Source: Lamellibrachia columna (taxonomy: Eukaryota; Annelida; Polychaeta; Sabellida; Siboglinidae). From it: DNA of 64,000 bases. Below are positions 11,386 to 21,214 of the stretch, in pieces. The notes under the pieces are model-generated. The model was not told the DNA's origin and searched no databases. It was given only the letters and a program-made list of their open reading frames with translations. The translations under genes were made by a program, and so were the position numbers. Position 1 is the first letter of the stretch. Each line of letters starts with the position of its first letter. The stretch is from the NCBI GenBank assembly GCA_963662155.1, contig OY759262.1, positions 18,512,118 to 18,576,117 on the forward strand, read 5' to 3'.

Positions 11386-12290
11386 ATCAATGCAAAATAT
11401 GTACTGAAAGAAAACACATTAGAGTATTTTCTAGATAAGATTTTTGAAAGAATTTTTGCCATATTAAAAGTGTATGTAATATGTTTGGGTCTAATAAAAA
11501 TATACTAATAAAATAAACAGCTCCGGGTTTCTGGGGATGGCACCTTTAATTTAAATCAATCGCCAATGTTCTATGACGACACTGAATTTTTTCGAAGTAC
11601 CTACTCCAAATCTAATGGAATACTTTAGAAAGTAGGAGGAAGGTGGCTAGACTCTCTATGTGCCATAGAATCCACCACGTACGGCCATGCTGTCATTCCA
11701 GCAGAAAAGTTCTTGCATCCAGACCCAGTTAAGCGGCACCCCAGAAATTTACACAATCTAGCATTTTGTGTGTTTTTACAGCTCGATACCCCATTGACTC
11801 CCGGTGTATTTTTTTTTATATTGAAATGTGGACACGCTCATGCAGACCTTTCACTGTTTGTATTAATACACCAACTACTTGGTAGGTTGGTAATGGGCAA
11901 TCCAATTTTATTCATATCCAACAAGGATTTCCGCTGTGCACACAATAATAGTGACAAAGTCTGCCACAAATTGTGCACAGCCTGGTACATTACTGATTAT
12001 AAGCTGGTATGTATGACCAATTAGTAAACAATACCAGATAAGATTTAACATTAGTGATATTTTCTACTGTAGCTAGCAACTGCCAAAGACAGTCTTTACA
12101 AAAAAAAACCTTGCTGCTCTTATACAAAGCAACAGCTTACAAAAAGGGAAAATATACCTATATGCAGACAAGCATACATAATTATATGTATTTAGTGCTA
12201 GCTAGAGTATTTACAATGATATACACAAAAGTGGGGGAATAAACACCCTGGCCCCACCTGTGTGCAGGTGGTGGCCCAACCCTCACTAAA
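11386..12290. other. Intergenic, nothing recognised
   Basis: An open frame of 103 codons at 11713-12024 has no recognisable features and atypical composition. Nothing else supported. Confidence 0.45.
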
Positions 12291-12294
12291 GCCA

Positions 12295-12650
12295 AGGCGA
12301 CATGTGACATCCTACTTACAGAAGGGTTAATATTTGCCAGCTGCTAATACTTCAGTCTTTACATTGAAACTATAGGGATATGACCTCAGTTGACCTTCCT
12401 GTTTATTGTTTCATGTATATGAAATTGTGAAATGGGAGCTTAATATTTGATGGTCAGGTTTTCTTATAATCGGACAAAACGTTAACATGGCCACCAATGC
12501 AATTATCTACTGTGGTCTTCCTCCTATAGTTCCGATGTTGGCCTTGTTGTCCTTTGCCGTAATATTTGCCAGACACAAGGGGTCTAAGACCCCCTTACAT
12601 GGCCTTAGTGGGGTTTTGACACCCCTAAAACCTCCCTGGGTCAGCTGATG
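12295..12650 (+). mobile_element. Diverged copy of the hAT-like element whose ends lie at 20888 and 28080
   Basis: CTTACAGAAGGGTTAATATT, CTAATACTTCAGTCTTTAC, GGGGTCTAAGACCCCC and the terminal CCCTGGGTCAGCTG match 27905-28080 in order. The right end corresponds to CCCTGGATCCGCTG. The left end is not clearly preserved. Non-coding. Confidence 0.7.
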
Positions 12651-13268
12651 TTAAATATCAACTTCAAACAAGAAGCGTTAAAACATCTACGTATCCAGAA
12701 AGACCAACTTAATTGCTACTAGCTGCATTACTATTGGACTTGGACTTGGTGCAGCGACTTGAATTTGGTGTAGATCATTTACAGAAAAACGCGGTATATC
12801 AAATAGAATAAGTATTACTATTGAATATATATTATACACAAACGTATTGTAGACATATATTAGGAAACAGGTTTTGTTAATTATTAGTCAGAGGGAGTAT
12901 TTTAGAGTAAGTTAGTTTCGGATTCTGTCGGGGAATTCAGCGAGCGATAATAGGGTTGTTTACTATTCGAAAATTGAGATAGCATAGTGAATAGTTTACA
13001 TTGGCTAATATATATATATATAAAGTGATCTATTTACTTAAATTACATACATAAGGTAATATCTGACATAGTGGTAGTCAACGTTTTCGGTAAAAAGGAA
13101 TTAACAGCAGGATTTTAGCGTAAATTAGTACACACTGACTTCGTTGTTTTGTTACACAGTGTTCTCCGTATTCGCCAGGTGGCAGGATTTTTAGCCTAAA
13201 GTGTTCTTTTGATCACAAAAACAGCCTTATTCAAGGCTAACGTAGCAAACTAATTAAAAATAAATTGT

Positions 13269-14606
13269 ATGATGGCGCCGTGCAAACGGCAGTTAAAGGC
13301 CACAAGGCATTTAATTTGTGGCAGTTGCAGCAACTGGGTGGATTTCGTCAAGTCTGGGTGCGAGAAGTCCTGGGCTGAGGTCCAGGCAGATAGTTTTAGT
13401 TTTGAGTGTAGGGGATGCGCACGGATGAAGGAACTAGAGGTGGAGTTGGAAGAGCTGAGGCTGCTCGTTGTGGCAATGGTGGGAAGGGAACAGGGGAGTT
13501 GTGCCAGTAGTTCCGGTGGGGGAACTGTAGACGATAAAGTGTCGAAAGACACAAGAGATGCTAGGGAGAGCTCACCTCAGCCTGGGAGGAAGCTGAGAGG
13601 AGGGAAGGTGACAGGTCATAGGGAGACAGGACGTAAGGAGACGGGAAGGAAAGGAACGGAAGGGAAGACAACCAGAGTGAAGGAGATGGGAGTAGGGGAG
13701 ACAGGAGGGAAGGAGAAGGGAGTGGGGGAGACGGGAGGGAAGACAACCGGAGTGAAGGAGAGGGGAGTAGCGGCGACAGGAGGGAAGGAGAAGGGAGTGG
13801 GGGAGACGGGAGGGAAAACAACCGGAGGGAAGGAGAAGGGAGTGGGGGAGACGGGAGGGAAAACAACCGGAGGGAAGGAGAAGGGAGTGGGGGAGACGGA
13901 AGGGAAAACAACCGGAGTGAAGGAGAGGGGAGTGGGAGAGACAAGAGCAAAGGAGTGGGAAGTGGGGGAGACAGGAGGGAAGGGGTCAGGACAGAATGTG
14001 ATGGAGGGGATCGAAAGGAAGAGTTATTCTGCAGCAGTGATAGAGGGGGTGAGGAAGAGAGCGAGGGTGTTTGTGGGGGATTCGATAGTTAGGAAGACCG
14101 ACAGAGTCTTAAACAAGGGAGATGATGTGGTGGTCTGCTTGCCTGGAGCCAAAATAGAGGCGATAACTGAGAGGGTAAAAAACATCGTAGGCTCGGGTAA
14201 GGGTGGATCTGTTTTAGTACACGTAGGGACAAATAACGTAGAGAGGGAGGGTACAACTGCCATAGTTAGGAAATATAGGCAGTTGGTCAGAACACTAAAA
14301 CAGACGCGGGTTGAGCAGGTAATACTGTCAGGGATTTTACCTGTAATGGGCAGGAGGGGTCACAAATATCGAAATTGTCGGGGGATGGCAATTAACATGT
14401 TAGTCCAGAGGCTGTGTAGGGAAGAGGAAGTTGGATTTGTGGATTTATGGGGAAGTTTTGTTGGGAGGGCAGATATGTACATGAAGGATGGGCTTCATTT
14501 AAGTGGAAAGGGGGCGGCAGTATTCGCGGACAAACTTTCAGCAGCAGTAGATAGCGACTTGGGTACAATGACAAATGTTTTTGGAAGTAAACATTCTTTA
14601 AACTAG
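13269..14606 (+). CDS. CR1-like ORF1: Cys finger, coiled coil, repeat linker, SGNH esterase
   Basis: 445 residues. Near the N-terminus C17xxC20 and C47xxC50, with an aromatic-rich core between, form a PHD-like or other zinc-binding finger. A short acidic/Leu-rich coiled coil follows (about 50-75). Residues about 118-238 are a low-complexity Gly/Lys/Glu/Thr linker built from 15-residue repeats. The C-terminal third is an SGNH/GDSL hydrolase: GDSIVRK near residue 270 (catalytic Ser block), HVGTNN near 317 (Asn block) and DGLHLSGKG near 406 (Asp-His block). ORF1 esterases are known from CR1-type elements; their role in transposition is unsettled. A minus-strand frame across the linker is a shadow. 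The final codons TCT TTA AAC TAG form a slippery site. Confidence 0.93.
   Translation: MMAPCKRQLKATRHLICGSCSNWVDFVKSGCEKSWAEVQADSFSFECRGCARMKELEVELEELRLLVVAMVGREQGSCASSSGGGTVDDKVSKDTRDARESSPQPGRKLRGGKVTGHRETGRKETGRKGTEGKTTRVKEMGVGETGGKEKGVGETGGKTTGVKERGVAATGGKEKGVGETGGKTTGGKEKGVGETGGKTTGGKEKGVGETEGKTTGVKERGVGETRAKEWEVGETGGKGSGQNVMEGIERKSYSAAVIEGVRKRARVFVGDSIVRKTDRVLNKGDDVVVCLPGAKIEAITERVKNIVGSGKGGSVLVHVGTNNVEREGTTAIVRKYRQLVRTLKQTRVEQVILSGILPVMGRRGHKYRNCRGMAINMLVQRLCREEEVGFVDLWGSFVGRADMYMKDGLHLSGKGAAVFADKLSAAVDSDLGTMTNVFGSKHSLN
13620..13985 (+). repeat. In-frame 45-bp coding repeat in ORF1 linker
   Basis: About 8 imperfect units encode variants of GVGETGGKTTGGKEK. The strand is almost pure purine with many GGG runs, so G-quadruplex formation is plausible (inference). 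The unit length keeps ORF1 in frame. Confidence 0.85.
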
Positions 14607-15751
14607 AAGTGCAGGGGGGTTACCTAGAGGTGTCTCAAGCAGAACAAGAGGCCACTAGCACAGATAAACCAATATCAAATCATCCGAAAAACATCTCTGA
14701 AAAAGGTTATATATGCGTATGTTTAAATGCAAGGAGCATAGTAAATAAGAAAAACGAATTAAACATTATGGTAGAAGATATTGACCCTCACATAATTGGT
14801 ATAACTGAATCATGGGCCAACATAGATATTACAGATGCTGAATTAGGACTGACAGGATACGTAATGTTTAGGAAAGATCGAATAGGAAGAAGGGGCGGGG
14901 GAGTTATTTTATATGTTAAAGAATCTATTCAGGCTTATGAAATAAAACTAGAAAGGGAAGCAGATTGCGATGAAGCTGTTTGGTGCAAAATTGTTTCAGG
15001 AAATTCAAAATTAACTATTGGATTAGTTTACCGAAGTCCAAACATAAACGAAGAGGACAACACAAAAATAAAAAACGCTATAAAGGAAGTTAGTAAAGGG
15101 GAATGTATCATAATGGGAGATTTTAACCATGGACACATACAATGGAATTCTCTAGAGAGCACAGGGATTGAGGATCAACAATTTCTATGTTTAATCCAGG
15201 ATAGCTTTCTTACTCAGCACGTACTAGAACCAACCAGGGGAGAAAATGTATTAGATATAGTTTTGTCATCACAAAAAGAATTAGTGGACAATGTAAAAAT
15301 ATTTGAACCATTGGGTAATAGTGACCATAATCAAATACATTTTGACATCAATGTAAAATCAGAAAGTAAAAATAAGAAAACGTACAAGAGAAACTTCCAC
15401 AAAGGTAACTACAAAGATATGAGAAAATACTTAGCACAGCTAGATTGGAATAACATGCTGATGAATAAGACCGCAATTGAATGCTGGAACATTCTTAAAT
15501 ATGAAATTGAGAGTATCATCGATAAATTTGTTCCCTTCCGAAAACAAGGAAAACGGTGTAGAAAGAAACATTTGTCAAAAGAGGCTATTAGAAAAATAAT
15601 GCTAAAACAAACTATGTGGAGGGTTTATAGGCGTACCAGAAAGGAAGAAGACTATGCAAAATACAAAGAGGCACTTAATGCAGCTACAACTGAAATCAGA
15701 CAATCTAAAAGAAGCTATGAGCAAAAACTAGTATGTAACTATAAAAAATGA
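14591..15751 (+). CDS. CR1-like ORF2, apurinic/apyrimidinic-type endonuclease part
   Basis: The open frame starts after TAA 14588-14590 and ends at TGA 15749-15751. Endonuclease/exonuclease/phosphatase landmarks appear in order: CLNARS (Asn), GITESWAN (Glu), GGGVILYVKES, YRSPN, IIMGDFNHGHIQW (Asp/Asn) and SDHNQIHF (terminal Asp-His). It nicks target DNA to prime reverse transcription in this family. There is no ATG before the CLNARS motif; the first ATG in frame (14768) falls inside the domain. Translation must therefore arrive from ORF1 or start at a non-AUG codon (GTG at 14609 is one option). After the domain a basic linker leads to the RT, which lies in the -1 frame. Confidence 0.9.
   Translation, partial: TFFKLEVQGGYLEVSQAEQEATSTDKPISNHPKNISEKGYICVCLNARSIVNKKNELNIMVEDIDPHIIGITESWANIDITDAELGLTGYVMFRKDRIGRRGGGVILYVKESIQAYEIKLEREADCDEAVWCKIVSGNSKLTIGLVYRSPNINEEDNTKIKNAIKEVSKGECIIMGDFNHGHIQWNSLESTGIEDQQFLCLIQDSFLTQHVLEPTRGENVLDIVLSSQKELVDNVKIFEPLGNSDHNQIHFDINVKSESKNKKTYKRNFHKGNYKDMRKYLAQLDWNNMLMNKTAIECWNILKYEIESIIDKFVPFRKQGKRCRKKHLSKEAIRKIMLKQTMWRVYRRTRKEEDYAKYKEALNAATTEIRQSKRSYEQKLVCNYKK
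14597..14606 (+). promoter_or_regulatory. Candidate -1 frameshift site (T TTA AAC then TAG)
   Basis: In the ORF1 frame the codons are TCT TTA AAC TAG, which places the heptamer T TTA AAC in the correct X XXY YYZ phase. This is a classical -1 slippery sequence. The stop follows at once. The -1 frame is closed by TAA at 14588-14590 and then open through the endonuclease, so the overlap that could host the shift is only 14591-14606. A G6 run lies about 9 nt downstream. I see no strong pseudoknot by eye. Confidence 0.6.
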
Positions 15752-17484
15752 ACAGCAAGAGTTTTTATGCATATGTCAGGAGTAAACAAAACGTACAAGA
15801 CAAGGTTGGACCTCTAGAAGACAGTGCTGGAAATATAATATCACAGGGGTTTTTAATGGCGGAAGACCTAAATGGTTACTTCAGTTCAGTGTTTACCAAG
15901 GAAGATATTAGTTCATTACCAGTTGCTGATGCTAAATTTCAGGGGGCTAAATCTGAATATTTAGGACCGTTAGTTGTAACTCCAGAATTGGTAGCTAAGA
16001 AAATAAGGGCAATGAAGGATAACAAATCACCGGGAGTGGATGGGATTCCTCCAAAATTACTAATGGAAACAGTAGATCAAATCAGTATACCACTTGCAAG
16101 AGTATTCAACTTGTCATTAAAAGAGGGAGTTGTTCCGTTTGAATGGAAAGAAGCAAACATCATACCATTATTTAAAAAGGGTTCGAGAAATAAGTCAGAG
16201 AATTACAGACCAGTGAGTTTAACGTCAGTGATTTGTAAATTATTAGAAAGGTTAATTAAAGACCATATGGTGGACTTCCTCGTTAAGCATAAATTATTAA
16301 ATTCATCTCAACATGGATTCCTTAAAGCAAGGTCATGCTTAACAAATATGTTATGTTTTTTGGAAGAAATCACTAAGTGGATAGACGTGGGATCGCCAGT
16401 AGATATTATCTACTTAGATTTTCAGAAAGCTTTTGACAAAGTGCCACATCAAAGATTGCTACTTAAATTAAAAGCCCATGGTATCGGGGATAGCATAACT
16501 GACTGGATAGAACAATGGCTGACTGACAGAAGACAACGAGTTGTAGTAGATGGAGAAGTTTCAAATTGGAAATCGGTTTTGAGTGGGGTACCTCAAGGGT
16601 CAGTACTAGGACCTATATTATTCTTAATTTATATCAATGACTTGGACGACAGTATAACAAGTAACGTACTGAAATTTGCGGATGACACAAAACTGTTTAG
16701 AAAGGTTAATACTGATGGTGATAAACAACATTTACAAAACGATCTAGACAGATTAGTGAAATGGTCTGAGAAATGGCAGATGCTGTTCAATTTTGGGAAA
16801 TGTAAATGCCTACATACAGGACATGGGAACTTGAATGTAAACTATAAAATGGGAGATACTGTTCTGGGTACTACTGTAAAAGAAAAGGACTTAGGAGTTA
16901 CAATAAGCGCTGATATGAAAGTTTCAGAGCAGTGTGGTATTGCAGCTTCAAAGGGTAATCAAATTATTGGATTGATTAGAAGAAACATAACATACAAGGG
17001 AAAAAAGTTAATTATACCTCTTTATAAAGCAATAGTTAGACCTCATTTAGAATACTGTATACAAGCATGGAGACCATATCGTAAGAAGGATATAGATACG
17101 CTTGAACGCATACAAAGGAGAGCAACTAAAATGATTCCAGAACTTAGAGACCTTAGTTATGAAGAACGCCTGAAAGAATGTGGTTTAACAACTCTAGAGA
17201 CAAGGAGGTTAAGAGGAGATCAGATTGAAGTTTTTAAGATATTGAATGGGTATGAAATTATTGATAGAAATATGTTTTTCTCACTCAAGAAGGATAGCAG
17301 AACTAGAGGACATGAGGTAAAATTAGTAAAGGATCAATGTAGATTGGACATCAGGAAGCACTCGTTCTCACAGAGGACAATAAATGAATGGAACAAATTG
17401 TCTACAGATTGTGTAACTGCTACCAGCGTGAATATGTTTAAAAACAAGGTTGACACATATATCAGGAGGGCGGGTTATAAGTAG
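15748..17484 (+). CDS. CR1-like ORF2, reverse transcriptase part
   Basis: 578 open codons. RT landmarks: NKSPGVDGIPPKLL, FKKGSRNKSENYRPVSLTSV, HGFLKARSC, YLDFQKAFDKVPHQR (first catalytic Asp), GVPQGSVLGPILFLIYINDL, FADDTKLF (catalytic Asp pair) and DLGVTISADMK. A C-terminal [15 protein letters not shown] region follows. This is the RNA-templated DNA polymerase for target-primed integration. The frame is -1 relative to the endonuclease, with the offset at an A6 run (15743-15748). The ATG at 15748 is probably not a real start, because the matching region in the 36-40.6 kb copy reads continuously across conserved linker residues. Confidence 0.92.
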   Translation: MNSKSFYAYVRSKQNVQDKVGPLEDSAGNIISQGFLMAEDLNGYFSSVFTKEDISSLPVADAKFQGAKSEYLGPLVVTPELVAKKIRAMKDNKSPGVDGIPPKLLMETVDQISIPLARVFNLSLKEGVVPFEWKEANIIPLFKKGSRNKSENYRPVSLTSVICKLLERLIKDHMVDFLVKHKLLNSSQHGFLKARSCLTNMLCFLEEITKWIDVGSPVDIIYLDFQKAFDKVPHQRLLLKLKAHGIGDSITDWIEQWLTDRRQRVVVDGEVSNWKSVLSGVPQGSVLGPILFLIYINDLDDSITSNVLKFADDTKLFRKVNTDGDKQHLQNDLDRLVKWSEKWQMLFNFGKCKCLHTGHGNLNVNYKMGDTVLGTTVKEKDLGVTISADMKVSEQCGIAASKGNQIIGLIRRNITYKGKKLIIPLYKAIVRPHLEYCIQAWRPYRKKDIDTLERIQRRATKMIPELRDLSYEERLKECGLTTLETRRLRGDQIEVFKILNGYEIIDRNMFFSLKKDSRTRGHEVKLVKDQCRLDIRKHSFSQRTINEWNKLSTDCVTATSVNMFKNKVDTYIRRAGYK

Positions 17485-17585
17485 GTGAACATTGTTGGAC
17501 TCTCGATAAGCCAATGGCTTCCTTGTCCACTTGCCATCTGGGCCTTTGGCTTGGATGGCAAATCTTGTTAAATCTTGTTAAACAA
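17485..17585 (+). other. CR1-like 3'UTR and terminal repeats
   Basis: Conserved GATAAGCCAATGGCTTCC and GTCCACTTGCCATCTGG segments precede a tail of AAATCTTGTT repeats. The same block is recognisable in at least six other places in the window, so it is probably the RT recognition end. Confidence 0.85.
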
Positions 17586-18957
17586 ACCTACGCGCCCGAT
17601 CGCTTCTCGTTGACAATATTCCAACAACGTCAATGACCGAAACAACTCACCTCAACTTCAAGTCAAGTGGGAATCCGTACGACGTGTCCAGCGAAGAAAT
17701 ACAGGTATCCATTGAGAAACGTGATGATTTGGTAATTGCATTAATTTACTAAATTAGTCTTAGATTTAAAACGTCAGACAAGAACCAGACAAACGTAGTT
17801 TTGGTTAGCTTGTTTCACGCGATGCTCTGTTCACGTGACCGATGAGTGACAGCTGAGAGTGAATTCCCCGTGAATGTGCTTTGAAGTTCAAAGGTTTGCG
17901 GTTTGTCTCCCAGGCGACAGAAAACGCTGACTGGACTGTTGTTATTTTAACTGAAATGCATGCATGTTTACACGCATGCATGTATAATTGTACACTTACA
18001 ACACTATGGTAACTGCAAAATGATAGTTCATATTGTTAAATTAATTAATTTATCTTTCCTATTAATTAATTAATTATTTGATTAATGTCTTGTTCTGTCT
18101 ACGCAACTGGTACATCCATGCACGCATGCATACATATATACGTACGTACGTACGTACGTACGTACGTACGTACGTACGTACGTACGTACATACAAACATA
18201 CATATTATATTGATTGCTGAGCTCATCAACTTTCATTTGATATATTACACACAATGAGCACTGTAACATAATTTATTTTGTTTTACTAATTAACCAATTT
18301 TATTCAATTAATTAATGTGTTGTTCGTCTACAAAATGGTAGATATATTTAATTGCTGAGTTCCACAGCTTCCGCTCGCACCATTTCACACGATATAGTCT
18401 CAACAACATAATTTTTAAGTAATTGAATTACTTAACTACTCTAAAAAATATCAAAATTTATGAAAATTACACTAATAAAGATTGGTAAAATGTTACAGTT
18501 TTTGACATTTTAGAAATTTACGACTACAAATCTATTAATGAGCCACATTTTGTTGACAAACATTGAACGCAGCTGTTTTATCTGGTTCAGTTTTACTGTT
18601 TAAGAGACAGGTCAACAATCTGAAAAAGAAATTTAATTTGACATACTCAAACAATCATATCTCGCTGCAGCCATATCATACAAATATAAAGTAAAATATA
18701 TCTGCAATTTGAAATTTTCATTGACATCCGTAATCGAAGGCTACTGCATGGCGTCACAATTATAAACTTCATGCTCCGAATAAGCCGAATTCGAAGATGA
18801 TTCTGCGGTATCACTTAATTACCTCTAGCGGTTCGAAATCGTAACATTTTATTTGGTATTCTGGAAAAATCCCATCGCCACCACTCGCTACAGTGACGCG
18901 AGTGAAAATATACTGAACAGTGCGTAGAAATTACTGACTGAATGTAAACGAGTGTAG
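17586..18957. other. Intergenic, no gene recognised
   Basis: Contains a self-complementary ACGT tetranucleotide run (18137-18190) and AT-rich sequence with TTAATTAA motifs. Nothing coding is supported. Confidence 0.5.
18137..18190. repeat. (ACGT)n microsatellite
   Basis: About 13 perfect tetranucleotide repeats. The sequence is its own reverse complement, so it can form a long hairpin or cruciform. Confidence 0.97.
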
Positions 18958-19680
18958 AAAGAAAAGGACTTAGGAGTAACATTTAGTGCTGATATGAAAG
19001 TTTCAGAGCAATGTGGGATTGCTGCTTCAAAAGGAAATCAAATTCTAGGGCTAATTAGGAGAACTATCATGTATAAGGAGAAACAGCTAATTGTACCCTG
19101 TACAAAGCAATAGTTAGACCACATTTTGAAAATTGTATTCAAGCATGGAGGCCGTATCGTAAAAAGGACATAGACAAGCTAGAAAGAATACAACGAAGAG
19201 CAACCAAAATGATTCCAGAATTGAGAGACCTTAGTTACTTACGAAAGTCGCTTATTACAATGTGGTTTGACAACACTAGAGACCAGGACACTAAGAGGAG
19301 ACCAAATAGAAGTATTTAAAATAGTGAACGATTATGAGGATGTTGATAGGAATATGTTCTTCAAACTTAAAGAAGTCAGTAGAACCAGAGGACACAAAGC
19401 AGCATTAGTTAAGAAGCAGTGTAGGTTGGACATGAGAAAGTACTCTTTCTCACAGAGGGTGATAAATGAATGGAACAAACTGCCAAATGATTGTGTTAAT
19501 GCTAGTACAGTGTAGTGTGAATATGTTTTAAAATAGAATTGAATTTTTTTTATAAAGGTGGGCTACACATAGATGAGAAAATTGTTGGACTCTCGATAAG
19601 CCAATGGCTTCCTTGTCCACTTTTCTATCTGGAACTTGTTGTTTGGGATGGCAATCTTGTTAAATCTTGTTAAAGTAGTG
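18958..19680 (+). mobile_element. CR1-like element, 5'-truncated copy
   Basis: Starts within RT (KDLGVTFSADMKVSEQCGIA) and runs through [29 protein letters not shown] and INEWNKLPNDCVNAS to the 3'UTR and its AAATCTTGTT tail. It is closest to the 36-40.6 kb subfamily. It has several frameshifts (for example near 19090 and 19250) and is dead. Confidence 0.9.
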
Positions 19681-19694
19681 GCTTCACAAAATCA

Positions 19695-19880
19695 CGTGAT
19701 CGCTAATCTCATTAACTTCGAATTTTACGCGCGCTTTGTGAGTTAGATACAATAAACATATAATTCTACCTATGCATACATATTCTATAAATGTTTTATC
19801 TTGGCATATAGTAACTACAATGCTAAACTTTGTGTACACACCAAAAAAGCAGTTTAGCAATTGCCAATTGTTGTTATTAC
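19695..19880. repeat. Dispersed repeat, copy 1 (pairs with 30490-30655)
   Basis: CGAATTTTACGCGCGCTTTG, ACATATAATTCTACCTAT and AAACTTTGTGTACACACC occur in the same order at 30510-30640. Identity looks high but with indels. Class not determined. Confidence 0.75.
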
Positions 19881-20356
19881 CTTTAACATGTCAGCGCTCA
19901 ATCAACCGGAAAACTGATAAGAATATCCCAATTTAAGAACACATTCTGATTAAACCACTGACGTGGTATTCTTGAATTTAATTGCACATGGTTAGTTTTT
20001 ATTTATTACCTCATTTTGGCGCGTAACCCTCAAAACCATGATTTGTGTTTCGCTTTAAATAGAAGACATTTTTGTAAGGTTCTTAGACGTTTGTGGCGGC
20101 CACTGTTCTGCCCCAAACTGTCACTGATTTCTTTCTAAACATACATTCAACATTAGCGTAGCGCTGACCCGCGTAACTAAAAGTTCACAATATGAGTCAT
20201 AAGGGGCAGAAGCTGTTGAATATCGGGAGGTTAGGGTTACAATATGCATCTACTCCTCGCATCCTACGTGCTCTGGGATTCCGAATGGCAGCGTTTCAGT
20301 GCGTCACGTGTGCCCGTTTTTGTAAAACGCTAACTACCAGCCAACAGCTAGACACC

Positions 20357-20832
20357 TAATACAGTGGACTCCACTTAATAGAATCATTTCGGGCCAGAGC
20401 AATGTGATTGTATTAGGCGGCTGATTCACTTAAAACTCCACCCTCAACTAACTCAGCCTATCGCAAATCCGTTACGAAATTTCACAACGGGTGAAATTCG
20501 TGAGTTTTCATCGTTTCTATTTTCACTTCAATTAATGTTTTACAAAACATTAAATACTTTAATAGTTTGATTGATGATTGCACAAAAACTACATACAAAA
20601 GTTGCACAAACGAGCTAGCATGTTACAGTGGATATTATGTGGTTTGATTTGAGATTTTATTAGCGAAATGAATTTGAAATGTCATTAGCCAAAAAAATCG
20701 AATTGAGAAGGGACCTTTAATCGAATTGAGGAGGGTCTTTTAAGCGGCGCATTTTATTGAAGCTGGAATAGGGAATTATTCCGTCCCGGCCAATATTTTA
20801 TTCTACCAAGCAACCGATTCTGTCCACTGTGA
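20357..20832. mobile_element. Pogo/Tigger-like MITE (about 475 bp)
   Basis: The left end is CAGTGGACTCCACTTAATAG preceded by TA. The right end is GTCCACTG, read in reverse CAGTGGACAGAATC. Inner inverted similarity includes TTAATAGAAT versus TGGTAGAATA. The TA target on the right is changed to TG. No transposase inside. The superfamily call rests on the CAGTGGACT-like end only. Confidence 0.6.
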
Positions 20833-21214
20833 TAGATTTCTCAAAGCAAAATTTTAATATTTATTGAAACGGTGGGGCGGGACTTAACAGGGGCGGATCT
20901 AGGCTTGTTGCCAGAAGGGTCTCAGTCAGTCGTAGTCATATGTCGTTCTACTTACGAACCGGGGGGGGGGGGGTCCAGTGGCGTAACGAGGCCAAGTGCC
21001 GTTGGGGCAAGAGTAAAAAATGCCGCCCCTCCCCAAAAAAGTGCAGTAATGGAATAGGTATCGTTGGTGATATTGTTATCATTACTCCAGCACCACACTA
21101 GGGGTTTAATGATTCGGCGATTCGATTTGAAAACAACACAAACCTCCCAACAAAACCCACAACAGTGATTAGCTGACAAACAACTGAATATACAGTAGTC
21201 AAACGTAATAACTA

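Larger units (their letters stand above)
12720..17585 (+). mobile_element. CR1-like non-LTR retrotransposon, near full length
   Basis: The order is 5'UTR (about 12720-13268), ORF1 (13269-14606), ORF2 endonuclease part (to 15751), ORF2 RT part (to 17484), and a short 3'UTR ending in repeats of AAATCTTGTT. There is no poly(A) tail, as is usual for CR1-type elements that end in short direct repeats. The 5' boundary is inferred from where the other copies (4892 and 40632) stop matching. Coding parts are open except for the two -1 frame offsets described separately. Confidence 0.92.

Noticed and set aside
11713..12024. 103-codon open frame
   Set aside because: No homology cue, no splice or promoter context, composition like non-coding flanks.
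13561..13950. 129-codon minus-strand Ser/Pro/Leu-rich frame
   Set aside because: Shadow of the purine-rich ORF1 linker.
17630..17710. Short exon-like segment ending AATACAG/gtatcc
   Set aside because: Only about 24 codons, no partner exon or family signature.
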